Source of the DNA: Thalassia testudinum
Lineage: Eukaryota; Streptophyta; Magnoliopsida; Alismatales; Hydrocharitaceae
Assembly: GCA_037157565.1 (NCBI GenBank)
Contig: JAZHRO010000024.1
Coordinates: forward strand, 9,926,501 to 9,990,500
DNA length: 64,000 nt
Direction: 5' to 3'
The position numbers and the translations under genes were made by a program. Below, piece after piece: positions 46,926 through 58,948 of this stretch. Below the pieces are notes generated by a model, which saw nothing but the letters and a program-made list of their open reading frames with translations, was not told the DNA's origin and did not search any database. Position 1 is the first letter of the stretch. Each line of letters opens with the position of its first letter.

Positions 46926-49900
46926 TGTATAAATTCTATCTTCTACTCTCTTACACTTGATTATTTTGGACTATTGTTTTTACCTGCCTATTTTACTTGG
47001 AGATTTGTGTTATAATGGATGGACTAGTGTGGTTGTCGTTGGGTAATAATAGTTCCTGTGAATTGAAGGGTTGACACCTCGAGCTCTTGGGGTCAAACCA
47101 ATGGGTTCAGGGTGTCACAAAGCTTAAGACATCAAGTGTTACAAAGAGCAATATTTTTTTTGAAAGGGTGCAAGGACCAATACTTGCTAAAAGGTAAAGT
47201 TCCAAGCAGGATGGAGCAAACAACTCATCTTTCGTTGTTGTACATCCATACCTCATTCAGTCATTGTTGTAATGCTTCACTTTTATGATATCATCTAAAT
47301 AGACATGGGCCCTACATGAGCGGTAAGTACGTAACACTTTTTGGAAGATAACTAGATGCTAAACTTAGTGCAACATTATGCTATAGCGCTTAAATAAGTC
47401 AATATGCCTATATAAATATGATCTTATGTCCAAAAGTTGCAAATAAAATGAGACACCCACAAACAGTTACCATGGTATTTTTCTCCTGCAAATACAGGCC
47501 CATAATGGCCAAGCAATGCAAATCTCATCATTCCCATGCAATGGCCCATATCTATGGTTTCAGTATAACTTCCAAATGGACCTTCTCACACCTTGTCAAC
47601 ATTTTATTAAGCAAATAATCAAGAGCTTGCACTCAAATTGGCCAATTGGAGATGCTCCCATCATTTTTCTATAAATAGCATCTTACTTTGGACAGACTTT
47701 ATGCACGCAGGTGTACAAAAAACAGCATAACTTTGCAGTCCATTCCCTGATGTACACCAGTAAGGGCATTTAAAATAACAGACCATACCACTCAGAAACC
47801 TCCCAAACTTCTAATTCGTTAGAAAGGGATCTGATCCACAGTAACAGTATGTAACAATTCCTCGTCTTCTACTTTGGTCTATGCTTCTTACTATTCAACA
47901 CATAATCCCATCCAAAGCAATATGCTCTAAAGCTTCCACCTTGTCTCTGCCAAAGATTATCCTTAACCACTTGTCCATTAAAATAAAAGGCTTCCTTTAT
48001 GTAAGCTTCTCCTTATCATCTTTTAAAAAATCAATGCCATCAAAAAGGGACCACCAATGTTGTACCAGTTTAGCTCGTCAAAACAGAATCCCTACAGTAG
48101 AGATTGATCCTTGTTGGGATTGTATCCTTCCACAATGATAAGCCAGATGACAAATAAAAATCAAGAGAAAACAGACCACAAGAACAAGAGAAATCTAGCC
48201 TAGAGAATCCCTTAAAGGGTAACAATCATGAGCAGAATGGACTAGATGCATATTTATACACCCAGATTCCATGTCATTTATGGGAGCCATCCTAATTATC
48301 AAGGGATATGATTACATGTCATATTGATCACACCAAGTATGAGGAGAATCCCATAAAGAGACTGTGATTTAATATCATATCAAATACCCATCTATGTGAA
48401 ATTACCATAATCAAAGAAATTAACTTATTGATTGATTACGATATCAATTACGTCACCCATGGAGATTCCATCTCCAAGCAAATCCAATGAGATTCCTACA
48501 ATCATGTCAAACCTTAAACGTGTTCAAGGTACAATCCCAATAATCCCAATGCTCCAGGAATCCACAAAATTATCCCCCCATCGTGCCAACAAAGAGAAGA
48601 TGATGGACTGGGATCTGATCATTAAGCATTCCATGTTCTTTTCCAACAACTTTATCAGGAAGTTTGTGGCACCAAGGGAACAATGAAATGGACAGCAGAT
48701 GCTACAGTTACCAACAAGGCTGATGAACAAAAAATGAAACTTAGCATCCACACCAATGTTGATCCATTGCTAAGAGTGCCACAGACAACATCAGGTTCAG
48801 TTGACAGCCTGGTGGGAATTATCTACTTCACTGGATTTGGCAGCACAAGTACCAAGGTTAAAGCTATTTGCTAACCACTTAACATCGGCTTCTCCTTGTT
48901 AAGCCCTTCCTGCCTACACTGAAAACGGTTTCGGAAAAGTCTTTGAGCAAATTTCATTTAGAGGAAACATTGAGCCAAATGATTTGGGAAAATGCTTGAG
49001 CAAGTTTCAAAATTAAGCATATGCTTTTGATGTAAGAAGCACTCAGACTGGACTTCATGCATGATTGGGCCAAAAGCTAATATAATTATGTATATCAGAT
49101 CCATTCTCATTATTAGGAGTTTTAAAAAAATAGCTTTATATGATATTTGGGTAACATATACTAATAATTAATTGTTTTTCAGGGGCTCCCTCTAGGGCAA
49201 GCTCATACAGTTATATATCTTAAATCTATCCTCATTATTTTCAGGGGTTCAAGGACTGGCCCATGCAAGTAGCTTCTGCACGGATTGTTTGTACCACAAT
49301 CAAGAGATTTATTTATAATCATTTCTTAATTTGAACTAATGATAAGGGATTGACTTCATGATGGTGAAATCATGCATCACTTTAAATCATAGAGCTTCAG
49401 GTATCAAACTTGAAGCATTTTAACTCATTGCCCATGTGACCCATTAATGGTAAATGTTGAGCTTCTCTGCTCAAGGAAGTTGGTTTTGAGTTGGCTGCTC
49501 TCACGTGGTACGGGAGCCACACCAGTCTACAAGAACTGAGCCCATGTGACCCATTAAATTGTCCAAATTTTAGATAAAAAGAGGGTCACAAGTGAGGGAG
49601 TGTGTTGTTGGGAGAAATAGTCCCACATACAAAGATATGGAAACTAAGAGGTGATGATGATCAGCATTTAGCTTCTCCACACAACCCAATGAGTTTTGAT
49701 CCATTCGTATCTAAACATCTAATGTAATTTAGTAGGTATTCACTATAGGTAGCGTAAGTTAGGGTTATCATCTAAACAGGCGTAAGGGTGACAGGTGTGA
49801 GAGTGGGTGCCACCATGCAATTGCGTAATCCCCAAAGCTTATATGGCTCAAATGCATCTCAACCATTATGTATATGAGACTAAACTTTGGTTAATGGTAA

Positions 49901-51364
49901 TCTCACTGAACTGTTTTCTTTTTGACAACATAATCTTGCTATGCTTATACTAGATAATGCCAAGTTTTCATCTCAAGTGCTGTGAATTTCACCACTTCAT
50001 GTCATTGCCTGGTAATAGAGAACAATAGCATAACATATGCAGATATGCACCCAATATCAAATTGGGAGTTGCATTTCATGTCAGCAAGGGTTCTACACAA
50101 TCTTCAAACCTGAGAAAGTACACTTTAATACCAATTTTTCTCTTTCTAACATTGCAGTTGTCAATTTCATCTATTTAAAAAATTTGGTAAGATTTAAATC
50201 TTAGACCATGTTATGAACATCCCCAAAGAGCACCAAAATTGTCAGAGAAGGCAACTAACTATTTTTCATCTAGCACCAATTAACACCTTTTCTAGGATGC
50301 ACTTCAATGGGGGCAAAGAATAACATCTCTCCTCAACGATCCAATTGATAAATGACTCCTTTCTAAATTCCTGCAGCTGAAACCAATCTACATCTCCTTG
50401 ATTCACTATCTACAACACAAATCAGCCTTCTTCTGTAATAAGTCACATGGGATATTCATTGTAATATGATCCGATATCAGTATTTGTTTCCAAAGTAGAT
50501 TTTGGTTAATTCTATTAACCAACTTAAATCTTCCAAGCATGCTGCAATTGACTTACCCATGGAACTACTAATTACTTCCCCCGAACCATTATAATTACAA
50601 TTCAGAAAAGCCATTTCCATTTCAATTGCAATTTCATTACAAACAAGAATTCCATGCAAATTGGCAAAACAAGATCCTGACACCCAAGGGATACGCAACT
50701 GAACATAAATCCTCATCTCACAAGATTTCCACCTCAGCTCAGGTTATAAAAATGCATCAAAACAACACTCTTCCACGTGGTCAGGCAATCAACACTGGAA
50801 GAGAGTACCTCTTCGAGCTGTAAGCCTAACCAATCGCATCAACCGAAATGCCACTGCCCTAACAAACCACCATAAAATTCTGATTGCCAAAACAGTAATT
50901 ACAATCAGGCTACATGGATTTTCTTGAAATCTAGTAAAACAAATGTTATCTTGAATTCTCTTAAAAAGAAAAAAAAAATCTTTTGACCTTAATCGACCGC
51001 AACTGTAAACGGCACAAAAATTCCTACTAAACTCTAAATTTTTTCCTTATAGAAAAGAAATAAAGGAAAAAATAACCCATCAGTAAATCCAAGCCGAAAG
51101 GAAGCGCCTTTCGATCGAATAGCAAAGAATCCAATCAAAACAAGCTTTTTTGGGAAAATAAACAAATTGATAACTTTCACCTTCCATTGCTTGACCTAAG
51201 GTGAACCTCCGCGATGCAAACGGTAGCGCCTTCTGGAGCTAAACAATAGAGGGTAGGGAAGGATCAGTATAGATGGAACTAAAGATAAAGACAATAGATC
51301 ACAAAAGGAGACTACTACTGGTGGGGTGGGATCGAAGTGCGTTAGTTACTAATTGCGGCCTTAC

Positions 51365-51433
51365 CTTAGGGATGGCAGCGGGGAATAGCGAGCGCGCGGG
51401 CTGGAGGAGGGCGATTCTGGCGGTTAGGGCCAT
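51365..51433 (-). CDS. candidate first exon of pterin dehydratase (presequence)
   Basis: ATG at 51433 opens 23 codons, MALTARIALLQPARSLFPAA plus IPK, ending exactly at a consensus donor AAG|GTAAGG. The Arg/Ala-rich, acid-free sequence suits an organellar presequence, which this gene otherwise lacks. The phase fits the next exon only if splicing uses the second AG of CAGAG (exon starting at 43328) or if a small exon lies between. A TATA-like TATAATAAATA is 72 bp upstream. Assignment to this gene is inferred from strand, position and content. Confidence 0.45.
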
Positions 51434-51492
51434 CTGCGGAGCGCAGGTTCAAGCCACCTGCGTATCTATAATCTATCCTTCCATGATGTCTA

Positions 51493-52330
51493 TCACACCG
51501 TCACTATTTATTATAAAACTAAATAGTCATTTTATATAAATTATAGTACAATTTAATCCGATATCTGAACTCTCTCCGCATCTCTGTCTCTAAAATTATA
51601 GCGATAATAGTGAGGGAAATAATATTATATTAGGATAGAATAGAAGTAGAATAAATATAGAAGGTATTTGGTTGATAGGATTATAATAATTGGTGGGATT
51701 GTAATGATTGATATATTGGTTTTATGAGAAAAGAAAGAGAGTTAATAGGTTTTGATGTAATAGATGGTAATTATTAGATAATTTTTTTGAGTTATATGTA
51801 AAAAAAGAAAGTATTAGTGGATTTTGATATGATGGAAAGAGAGAATATATGTGGAAAAAAAGAATTTCTTGGAACCTGTGCACCTCCACCCTTATTACTC
51901 TCCTAATCCACCAAATAGTGCATATTCATATTCTAATCTCGCTACCAGACGCAGGCTAACAATCCATAGTATCGGTTAATTATTCTACCGTATTAAATCA
52001 TATGATCACTGTCCACTATATTCATAAATTTCAGAATGACATTGATGTAATTATCGTAAAATCTAGTCTGATTTCTCACGCCTTCACAACCTTCTCCGTC
52101 ACAGCTCTCTCTAGAATTATAGTGGTAACCGTAGCAATCCATAATTTCTATTAAACACTGTGTGGAATTTAGTTACACTATCACTGTTCACTATACTATT
52201 CACCGATTCCACAATGGCATTTGATATAAATTATTGTAAAATCCAACCCAATTTCTCACGCCCTCGCAACTCTCTCTGTTGCAGCTTTCTCTTTGGAACT
52301 GTAGCGGTAACTGTAGCAATCTCACGGTAG
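51493..52330. repeat. three copies of a TTCACTATA...GTAGCAATC-type repeat
   Basis: Related segments start near 51499, 52007 and 52187. Each has a TCACT-TWCACTAT-like start, CATTTTATATAAATTAT / CATTTGATATAAATTATTG, a CTCTCTCTG...CTCT block, and ATTATAGCGATAA / CTGTAGCGGTAAC. The first copy covers the presumed TATA box of the pterin dehydratase gene. Confidence 0.6.
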
Positions 52331-52429
52331 CGATAAATGTTATTATCACAAATATCAAACCCTATTTCCCTACCTGTCTCGATTCTATAATATATTGACG
52401 TGCACAAAAGCATGTGGCTTACACTATTC

Positions 52430-53690
52430 ATGTTGAATCTTCATTCTTTTTTATTTTATTTTCTTTATTCTCTTTTTGTTTTCCTCTCTTCTCTTTGCAT
52501 GGACACATGCACTGCAATGGACACTGTTCACGTCATATCGTCCTTTATTTATTTTTTTCTTAAATTTTTTACTCTCTCTCATCTATCCTCTCTTCTCTCT
52601 TTTTTTTATATTTTGCTTATTTCATTTTTTTGCGCAATGTTTAACATACACGATCATTTTGGATTTCGTCTTTCCCATCAACCTCTTCATCTTGTACTCT
52701 TCCACACATAAGCATTGTGTGTATATTGTTCACACCGAATCGTCCTTCATTTTTTTTTCTTTGCTCTCCTCTTTCCTCTCTTCTCTTTGCATGAACATAG
52801 GCACTGTAGTGTGTAATGTTCACATGGAATCATCCTTCATTTTTTTTGTACTCTCTCTCCTCTTTCTTCTCTTCTCTTTTCTTTTTATATTTTGCTTATT
52901 TCATTTGTTTACACATTGTCGAGCACGTACAACCGTTTCGAATTCTATCTTCGTTATCGACCTTTTCGTCTCGTGCACTTTTATTAGAAACCAATATCAA
53001 TTATGTTTTTGCGATGGTATAAAATAATACATAATTAGATTAATATTTAGTTAATACAAAATTAGGTCAATCTAAGCCACCGCTTGGAAATAAAAATACA
53101 TTGGACAATGTATTAAGCAACTTACAATGTGTTTTGATTTTCAATTGATATTTTTTTCCACCGGTTAAAAATAATGATGCACCAGCTCTGATTTCCAAAA
53201 GAAGAAAAGTAGTCAAATACACTTTACAACGTAGACACAGGTACTATAGTGTGCAATGATCAGGTCAAATCATCCTTTTAAAAAAATAATAATACTCTCT
53301 CATCTTTCCTCTCTTCTCTTTTTATATTTTGCTTATTTCATTTTTCTTACGCATTGTTAGGCATGTACATCCATTCCGAATTTCATTTCCACCATCAACC
53401 TCCTCGTTTTGTGCTCTTCCATTAGAAATCAATATTAACTATGCTTTTACGAGGGTATGAAATAATGCATAACTAAATTAGTATTTAATTAATACAAAAT
53501 TAGGTCATTCTAAGATACTGATTGAAAATAAAAATACACTGAATAATATATTATGCAACATGTAGTGTGTTTTGATTTTTAATTGGTGTTTTTTATTTTC
53601 CGCCTGTTAAAAATCATGATGCACAGGCTCTGATTTCCAAAAAAGGAAAAGTAAATATATGCACTTTGCAATGAGTTTTGCAACGCGCGG
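52430..53690 (+). repeat. imperfect tandem array of ~300-450-bp units
   Basis: Three successive blocks share GCACTGTAGTGTGTAATGTTC-like, TATTTTGCTTATTTCATTT, TCATTTTGTGCTCTTCCATTAG-like and AAATCAATATTAACTATGYTTTT-like segments (for example at 52606, 52886 and 53326 for the TTTGCTTATTTCA word). Phe/Ser-rich open frames here are products of the T-rich repeat. Confidence 0.65.
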
Positions 53691-53739
53691 ATGAAAGTAA
53701 TGGTTTCAACCGATATATTTTAATTTTTCACCTATGGAA

Positions 53740-53995
53740 ACCACTTTTCACCGATGAAAAATCACTTTCCAAGTGGAAAATCACTTCCCATAGTTGAAAA
53801 ATCACGTTTCAAGTGAAAAATTTATTTTCCATCGGTGAAAAAGCAAAACACATCGTATATTTTCATTTTCAACCGGTGTATTTTAATTTTCAACCTATTG
53901 AAAAATATTTCTAATTGGTGTGTTTTGGTCCATTTGATTTTTAGCCGATTGATTTTTATTTTCAATTAGTTAATTCTCATTTTCAACTGGTTGGT
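53740..53995 (+). repeat. cluster of short TTTTCA-N-TGAAAA mini-dyads
   Basis: At least eight near-palindromic words of the type TTTTCACCGATGAAAA or TTTCCAAGTGGAAAA, spaced 15-40 bp, many joined by ATCACTT. Confidence 0.7.
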
Positions 53996-54242
53996 TCTTG
54001 ACAATGCATTGTAAAATGCATTACGTGTGTTTCCGTACTCTCCTTTCCAAATTAAGTCCTTACTAACTTCTTTTAAAAGCTTTCCCCTTAGGGCGTGTTT
54101 GTTTTGCAGGAATGGGGGGCAAATTGGAATGGAAAAGCCCCCATCGATTCCTTTCCCCAGTTTGGCTGTCAAGTATAGGATGGGAATATCATTTCCATGG
54201 GATTTTTAATTACCAAAAGCGATGGAATTTCCAATCCAAGCG

Positions 54243-54263
54243 CCCCCCCCCCCCCCCCCCCCC
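54243..54263 (+). repeat. C21 homopolymer
   Basis: An uninterrupted run of 21 C ahead of the 145-bp minisatellite. Confidence 0.95.
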
Positions 54264-54395
54264 GATTTCCCTTTCAATTCCATCGTAACTACTCTTCCTT
54301 CTCCCATGGAAACAACCCAGCGCACCCCTCTCTCCTGCATTGCATCTCGCAGCATCCCCCTCTCTCTTGTGACGGTGATCCTTCTCCAATAGCTC

Positions 54396-54832
54396 GACCG
54401 GCCCCTCTCTCTCGCGTTGGTGATCCTTCTCCCAACGCTCCCTCTTGCGATCCTTCTCCCAGTGCCCCGCTCTCTCCCTCTCGTGATCCATATCCCAGTG
54501 CCCCTCCCTCTCTTGCTCACGATCCTTCTCTGACAGCTCGACCGGCCCTCTCTCTCTCACGACGGTGATCCTTCTCCCAACGCTCCCCTCTCTCGCGATC
54601 CTTCTCCCAGTGCCCCGCTCTCTCCCTCTCGCGATCCATCTCCCAGTGCCCCTCCCTCTCCCTCTCACCATCCTTCTCCGACAGCTTGACCGGCCCCTCT
54701 CTCGCAACGGTGATCCTTCTCCCAACACTACCCTCTCTTGCAATCCTTCTCCTAGTGCCCAGCTCTCTCCCTCTCGCGATCCATCTCCCAGCACCCCACC
54801 CACTCCTGCTCATGATCCTTCTCCAATAGCTC
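54396..54832. repeat. ~145-bp minisatellite, three units plus a partial
   Basis: Units start with GACCGGCCC at 54396, 54540 and 54688, and a fourth partial start (GACC) is at 54833. Inside each unit a shorter GATCCTTCTCCCA / GTGCCCC sub-repeat recurs four to five times. The array is open in several frames on both strands, giving Pro/Ser-rich or Arg/Glu/Gly-rich translations that are not evidence of a gene. Confidence 0.85.
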
Positions 54833-55551
54833 GACCTTGCTCACCCTGTTCATCTTTTGAGGTCTGTTCTGGGAACCTTTGCACTGTGTTGATATCGGAA
54901 AATTATGCGATCGAAGTTGGATTTGAAAAACCCTTAATTGTAGTTCGATTTGCGAAGAAATCCATCAACAGATAAATTTATACCGAAACTCTAAGAATTC
55001 CGGGTTGAACATATGGATGCTATGTCGATCTAAAATCCGCAATTATATTTTTTTGTATTTTTGTTTGAAAATGAGATAATTACAATGGAATTGATATAAA
55101 TAATAAAAGAGAGAACAATCACTTGATGTAATAATAATATTTTTACAATTAGAAAGCGGGAAATGATTACAACTAGAAAGCGAGAAATTCTATTCTAGAA
55201 AGCAAGTAGAAAGAAGGGAGAGTGATGTTATCCTCCTCGACGAATGCTTGGAGGACGAGCCAAACGGAGAGACACCTAGAAGACAGAGGATAGAGCGGGA
55301 AGGAGGATGGAGCAGGAAGAAGCGGGAACGAGGCAGCATGTCATCGTCGTCGCGGGATCCACTTCCGGAACGGGGGCGAGGAAACTTGGATTTGGCTCTA
55401 GAGTAGCATCCCAGGTGGGGGATAAGCTTTTCTTGAACTTTGGAGAGGGAGAAAGGTGAAGGGATGAGAATTTCGTAGGGTAGGGGTCTCCTTTTATAGT
55501 AGCAAGGATAGGGGGCAATTTGGTCATTACATAGTTAAAACATTAAATGAG

Positions 55552-55591
55552 GGGGTCTTTAGTGACGAATTTAAGCGTCACTAAAGACCCC
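55552..55591. repeat. 16-bp-arm perfect hairpin
   Basis: GGGGTCTTTAGTGACG (55552-55567), an 8-base loop, then its exact complement (55576-55591). The word TTTAGTGACG is common in subterminal regions of plant CACTA elements, but no CACTA terminus was identified here. Confidence 0.85.
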
Positions 55592-57048
55592 ATGTCGCCG
55601 TAGCCTCACGCACACACCCGCCTCCTCTCCTGCTGCGTGCTCAACACCTGCCCACGTCCAAGATATCTTAGCAATCGGATGGCTCAGATCGCTCCTTGCC
55701 CGCTTCAGCTACGCGCTCCTACGCGTGCGATTGGGCGTGAGGCGGTGCATTTGATCGCACATGTTCCCGATTGGGCGATCTGGGCCGTCCGCAAATGATC
55801 GCGTGGTCGAGATAAAGCGGGTGCGTGCCATTGATTGCGAGTCGAACCCTCGCCCCACACTTGCGCAAGGGCGCTCAACCGCTACGCTATGGCAAGTTCT
55901 TCGTCGCGCTTACATTTTAAGCACGCGTCCGTGACCGTTGGATCAAGATCCAACTGCCCAAATCTTGCCTCGCCCATGCCTTTAGAGGATGAGAAGCAGT
56001 GTTGTGACCGATTTGGGTGACTATGATGGCGCCATCATGGTCGTCCATCTTCTGTGACCTGTAGAAGGTGCCACGAATGTTGAATTGAGCTGATTTTCAC
56101 ACCGTTAGGCTGTGATCATCGATCCGAACCCATCCGTGCGTCGGATTTGTTATCTGAAGTGTGGGTTTACACCATCTTGGCCCTTGATCTCTGGGCTTCC
56201 TCGGACTATATCTGATGCTACGGATGTCCGATCAGGGCGATTTTAAAGTCATTGAACTCCCATCGTCGCCTTGATCAGATCCGTATGGTTGGATCTTCCA
56301 TCCGAAGCCCCGATTAAAAATCACCCTGTCCCTAACCATAAAAGGAAACAATTACTATACAATCTATATAACTTGACTTAAATGCATGATTAAGCATGTT
56401 ATGCAATATTTACAATGCATAATGCTAATATAACATTAAGAACATGCATTAATAGACATTTTTAACTATTTAGATGTATGCACATCACACCCCCATACCT
56501 ATCTTTTGTTAGTCCCTAGCAAAAACTACATGCTATTTATAAAAGAATTAGGATTGGATTACTTGGGCAAAAGTCATTTTCAACATTAAGAAATTTTTTA
56601 TTTCGGACCTGAACTTTCAAAGATACAACAGTGTCCAGGTATCTACCAAAATGCAGACTGCCTCAAGCCCTCGCCTTATTCAAAGAAGGATCTATTTTTC
56701 TCCTTTTTCTTCTTTTCTTTTTTTTCTTTTTTGGATTTTTGAGTTTAAGGTTACAGTACGACCACTCAACCCACCCAAGACTTGATGAGAATCCTAAGTT
56801 CTAAGCATCTTTTTGTGAATATGATAGACTTATTAATCAGCAATTAGAACGGACTTCGGGTTTCTACGCCCCTAGGTGACCTTAAAAAGAATTCTGCTTA
56901 AAGGTGTATCTATACGACTGGTAGCTTTCTCCCTACTTTTATTTTTTATGGGGTCAATATAAGGGTGAATCCAGTATATATCTTCCCAGCTTATTCTACT
57001 TCTCCGCTTCTTCCTAAGTGTTTTAGGAATTAAACGTGTATTTCTTGA

Positions 57049-57292
57049 GCTGGGTTCTGGACAACCTACCAATGGGCTGTTACCCACGATAACTTACCAG
57101 CCATACTCGTGCGGTGAAGTGTAGCTTATTAGTTTTTTCTTTTCTCTTTTTCTTTTTCTTTCTTTTCTTTTTTTAGTAGGTGACTTCCCTTGTCTAAGAT
57201 TTACCTAAAGACAGTAGGAAAAAAATGATCCAGTGGCTGGGCTCTGGACAACCTACCTATGGGTTGTTACCCACAATAACTTGTCAGCCATA
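57049..57292. repeat. two copies of a 57-bp segment, ~187 bp apart
   Basis: GCTGGGYTCTGGACAACCTA and the following block (GGGYTGTTACCCAC, TAACTT, CAGCCATAC) occur at 57049-57105 and 57236-57292. Confidence 0.85.
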
Positions 57293-57885
57293 CCACCCTA
57301 GAAGGTTCATTAGCTACCCAACTTCCGTTAAAACCGTTGAACAACGAGTTAGTAGGAATAATGTGTAGATGCTTAGACTTAAAGTTCCCTCAAATCAGAG
57401 GGCGGGTTGATAAGTCGTGTACTTATCACACAAACTTATTTAATAAAATTGAAATAGAATTCAGGATGGTGAGAACTCGATAAACAAATCCACATTTTAG
57501 TTGATACCCGGGCTGATTAAGCCCAAAGACCTGAAGGGTCTTAATGTTCAGATCCTACTATAATATTTCTTAAGATTAAAAAGTCCTAATGCCCAAGTAT
57601 TCTTTCCTAATCCAATTATATATATATAAGAAAACAAGTAGAATTTACAAGAATTCCACAGAGCTGACAAATTGATTCAGAAATGAATCCACCCCCCATG
57701 CCTAGCTGATGCAATGTCCTCATTGAGAATAAAAGGCATAAAAGGAAGGGTAGAATGTTAAAGATATCACCTTAATATGATGCTCGGGATAGCTTTGAGT
57801 CAAACTGTACAACAGCTGAGTTTAATGCCATCAGCTAGGCGAAGTCCAGCCAAAGAAATCACAACATGATGAGAGCAATCATGTC

Positions 57886-58028
57886 TTAGATGGGTTCTGG
57901 AACAATACGGTTAATAAAAGGCTTCAGACGTTGACCGTTGACTTTAAATGAATTACCCTTCTTTGGGTCAGAAATTTGAACTGCCCCGTTTGGAAATATC
58001 TGATCAATAATGAACGGGTCGTTCAATT
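57886..58028 (-). pseudogene. integrase C-terminal end of an Athila/Tat-like gypsy element
   Basis: Minus-strand reading gives NDPFIIDQIFPNGAVQI, SDPKKG and SFKVNGQRLKPFINRI followed by TAA at 57888-57886. This is the GPF...FPxGAV...FKVNGQRLKPY end of Athila-type integrases. It is cut off at 58028 by the 5' LTR of the Athila element on the other strand, so only about 47 residues remain. Confidence 0.75.
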
Positions 58029-58941
58029 TGAGAACCTCATCATGAGCCATAACTACCTCATTTTGACCTAATAAAGAGGATAAAATCTCCTACATAACTT
58101 AAGGAAAGGCTTAACTGAGAGAATTCTGAGTCTAAGAAGAAAACAAGTCATAAGGGGTAAAAATGTAATTTTACCAGCACAATCTGCAAACAGGGTAACT
58201 TAGGATCCAAACATAGGTCAAACTAACCTAATAAGAAGGAAAGTGGGATGATCTGATCTGATAAGGGCTACAGCAACTCCAAGGAATTAAATGACAATCT
58301 GTAACCCTAAAACAAACCCACTTCAATTCACGAGATTCGAGGTAAAGCAAAAATCTACTAAATCCTCTAAAATTCATATAAAAATAATATCTAGGGTTTA
58401 GAACCTTCAATTTGGCCTTAGGAACCCATTTTGACCTACATTGAGAACCATGCCCAATTAATGATTTAATTTGGGTTTTTACGTAAATTGGCCGGTCAAC
58501 CAAGGTCTGACCTAGAAATAAAATTCACCATTAGAATCCTTAGGTCCCATTTAGTCATGCATAAAAACTTGAGCCTAAGAAGAGACCTTCTTGACCGACT
58601 TTGCATTTTGGTCCTCATCCATTACTTTTTGACCCTCAACTTTTGAAACCCTCGCATTTTGGCCCCTAATTCTTCATCATTTTTGCATTTGGGTCCTCCC
58701 TGCAAAACCCTAAGCAGCGCCATGCTTCGGCGAGGCATGGCGCCGCGCAGGGTGAGGGCGACCCTCTGCCAGTTGAACGGGGTGTTCCCTGCAACGTCTG
58801 CTATCGCAGGGACACCTCCACGATCTCTGTCATCGCCCACACCTTCCGTGCGAACGTACGGAAGGTATGGGTGGCAATCCGGCCATCCTTCGGCGAGGGA
58901 GGCACGTCGTCTCCCTCCGCCCTCCTCTCTGATTTCGCCTC

Positions 58942-58948
58942 TATAAAA
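58942..58948 (+). promoter_or_regulatory. TATA box of the Athila 5' LTR
   Basis: TATAAAA in CGCCTCTATAAAAACCGCC, conserved with N1. This leaves a U3 of about 0.9 kb and a long R/U5 of about 1.85 kb. Confidence 0.65.

Larger units (their letters stand above)
43331..51364 (-). other. putative large first intron of the pterin dehydratase gene
   Basis: If the exon at 51365-51433 belongs to the gene, this 8-kb stretch is intron. It holds no recognisable gene, but contains the duplicated segment and poly-G tract listed separately and several unplaced repeats. A possible small exon (minus, about 51209-51240, between TTTAG and GTTCACC) does not give a compatible phase and was not adopted. Confidence 0.4.
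54960..57885. other. transposon-derived DNA, 3' region of an old minus-strand gypsy element
   Basis: No intact gene. The right-hand part (from about 56.3 kb) lies downstream, on the minus strand, of the integrase fragment at 57886-58028 and so is probably that element's 3' non-coding region and LTR; I could not fix its ends. It includes pyrimidine-rich TTTTCTTTTC runs near 56700 and 57140. Confidence 0.45.

Noticed and set aside
52400..53027. Frames of 103 and 183 codons rich in Phe/Ser/Leu
   Set aside because: They are translations of a T-rich tandem repeat.
54206..54813. Arg/Glu/Gly-rich minus-strand frames of 98-197 codons
   Set aside because: Produced by the 145-bp minisatellite; no non-repetitive domain.
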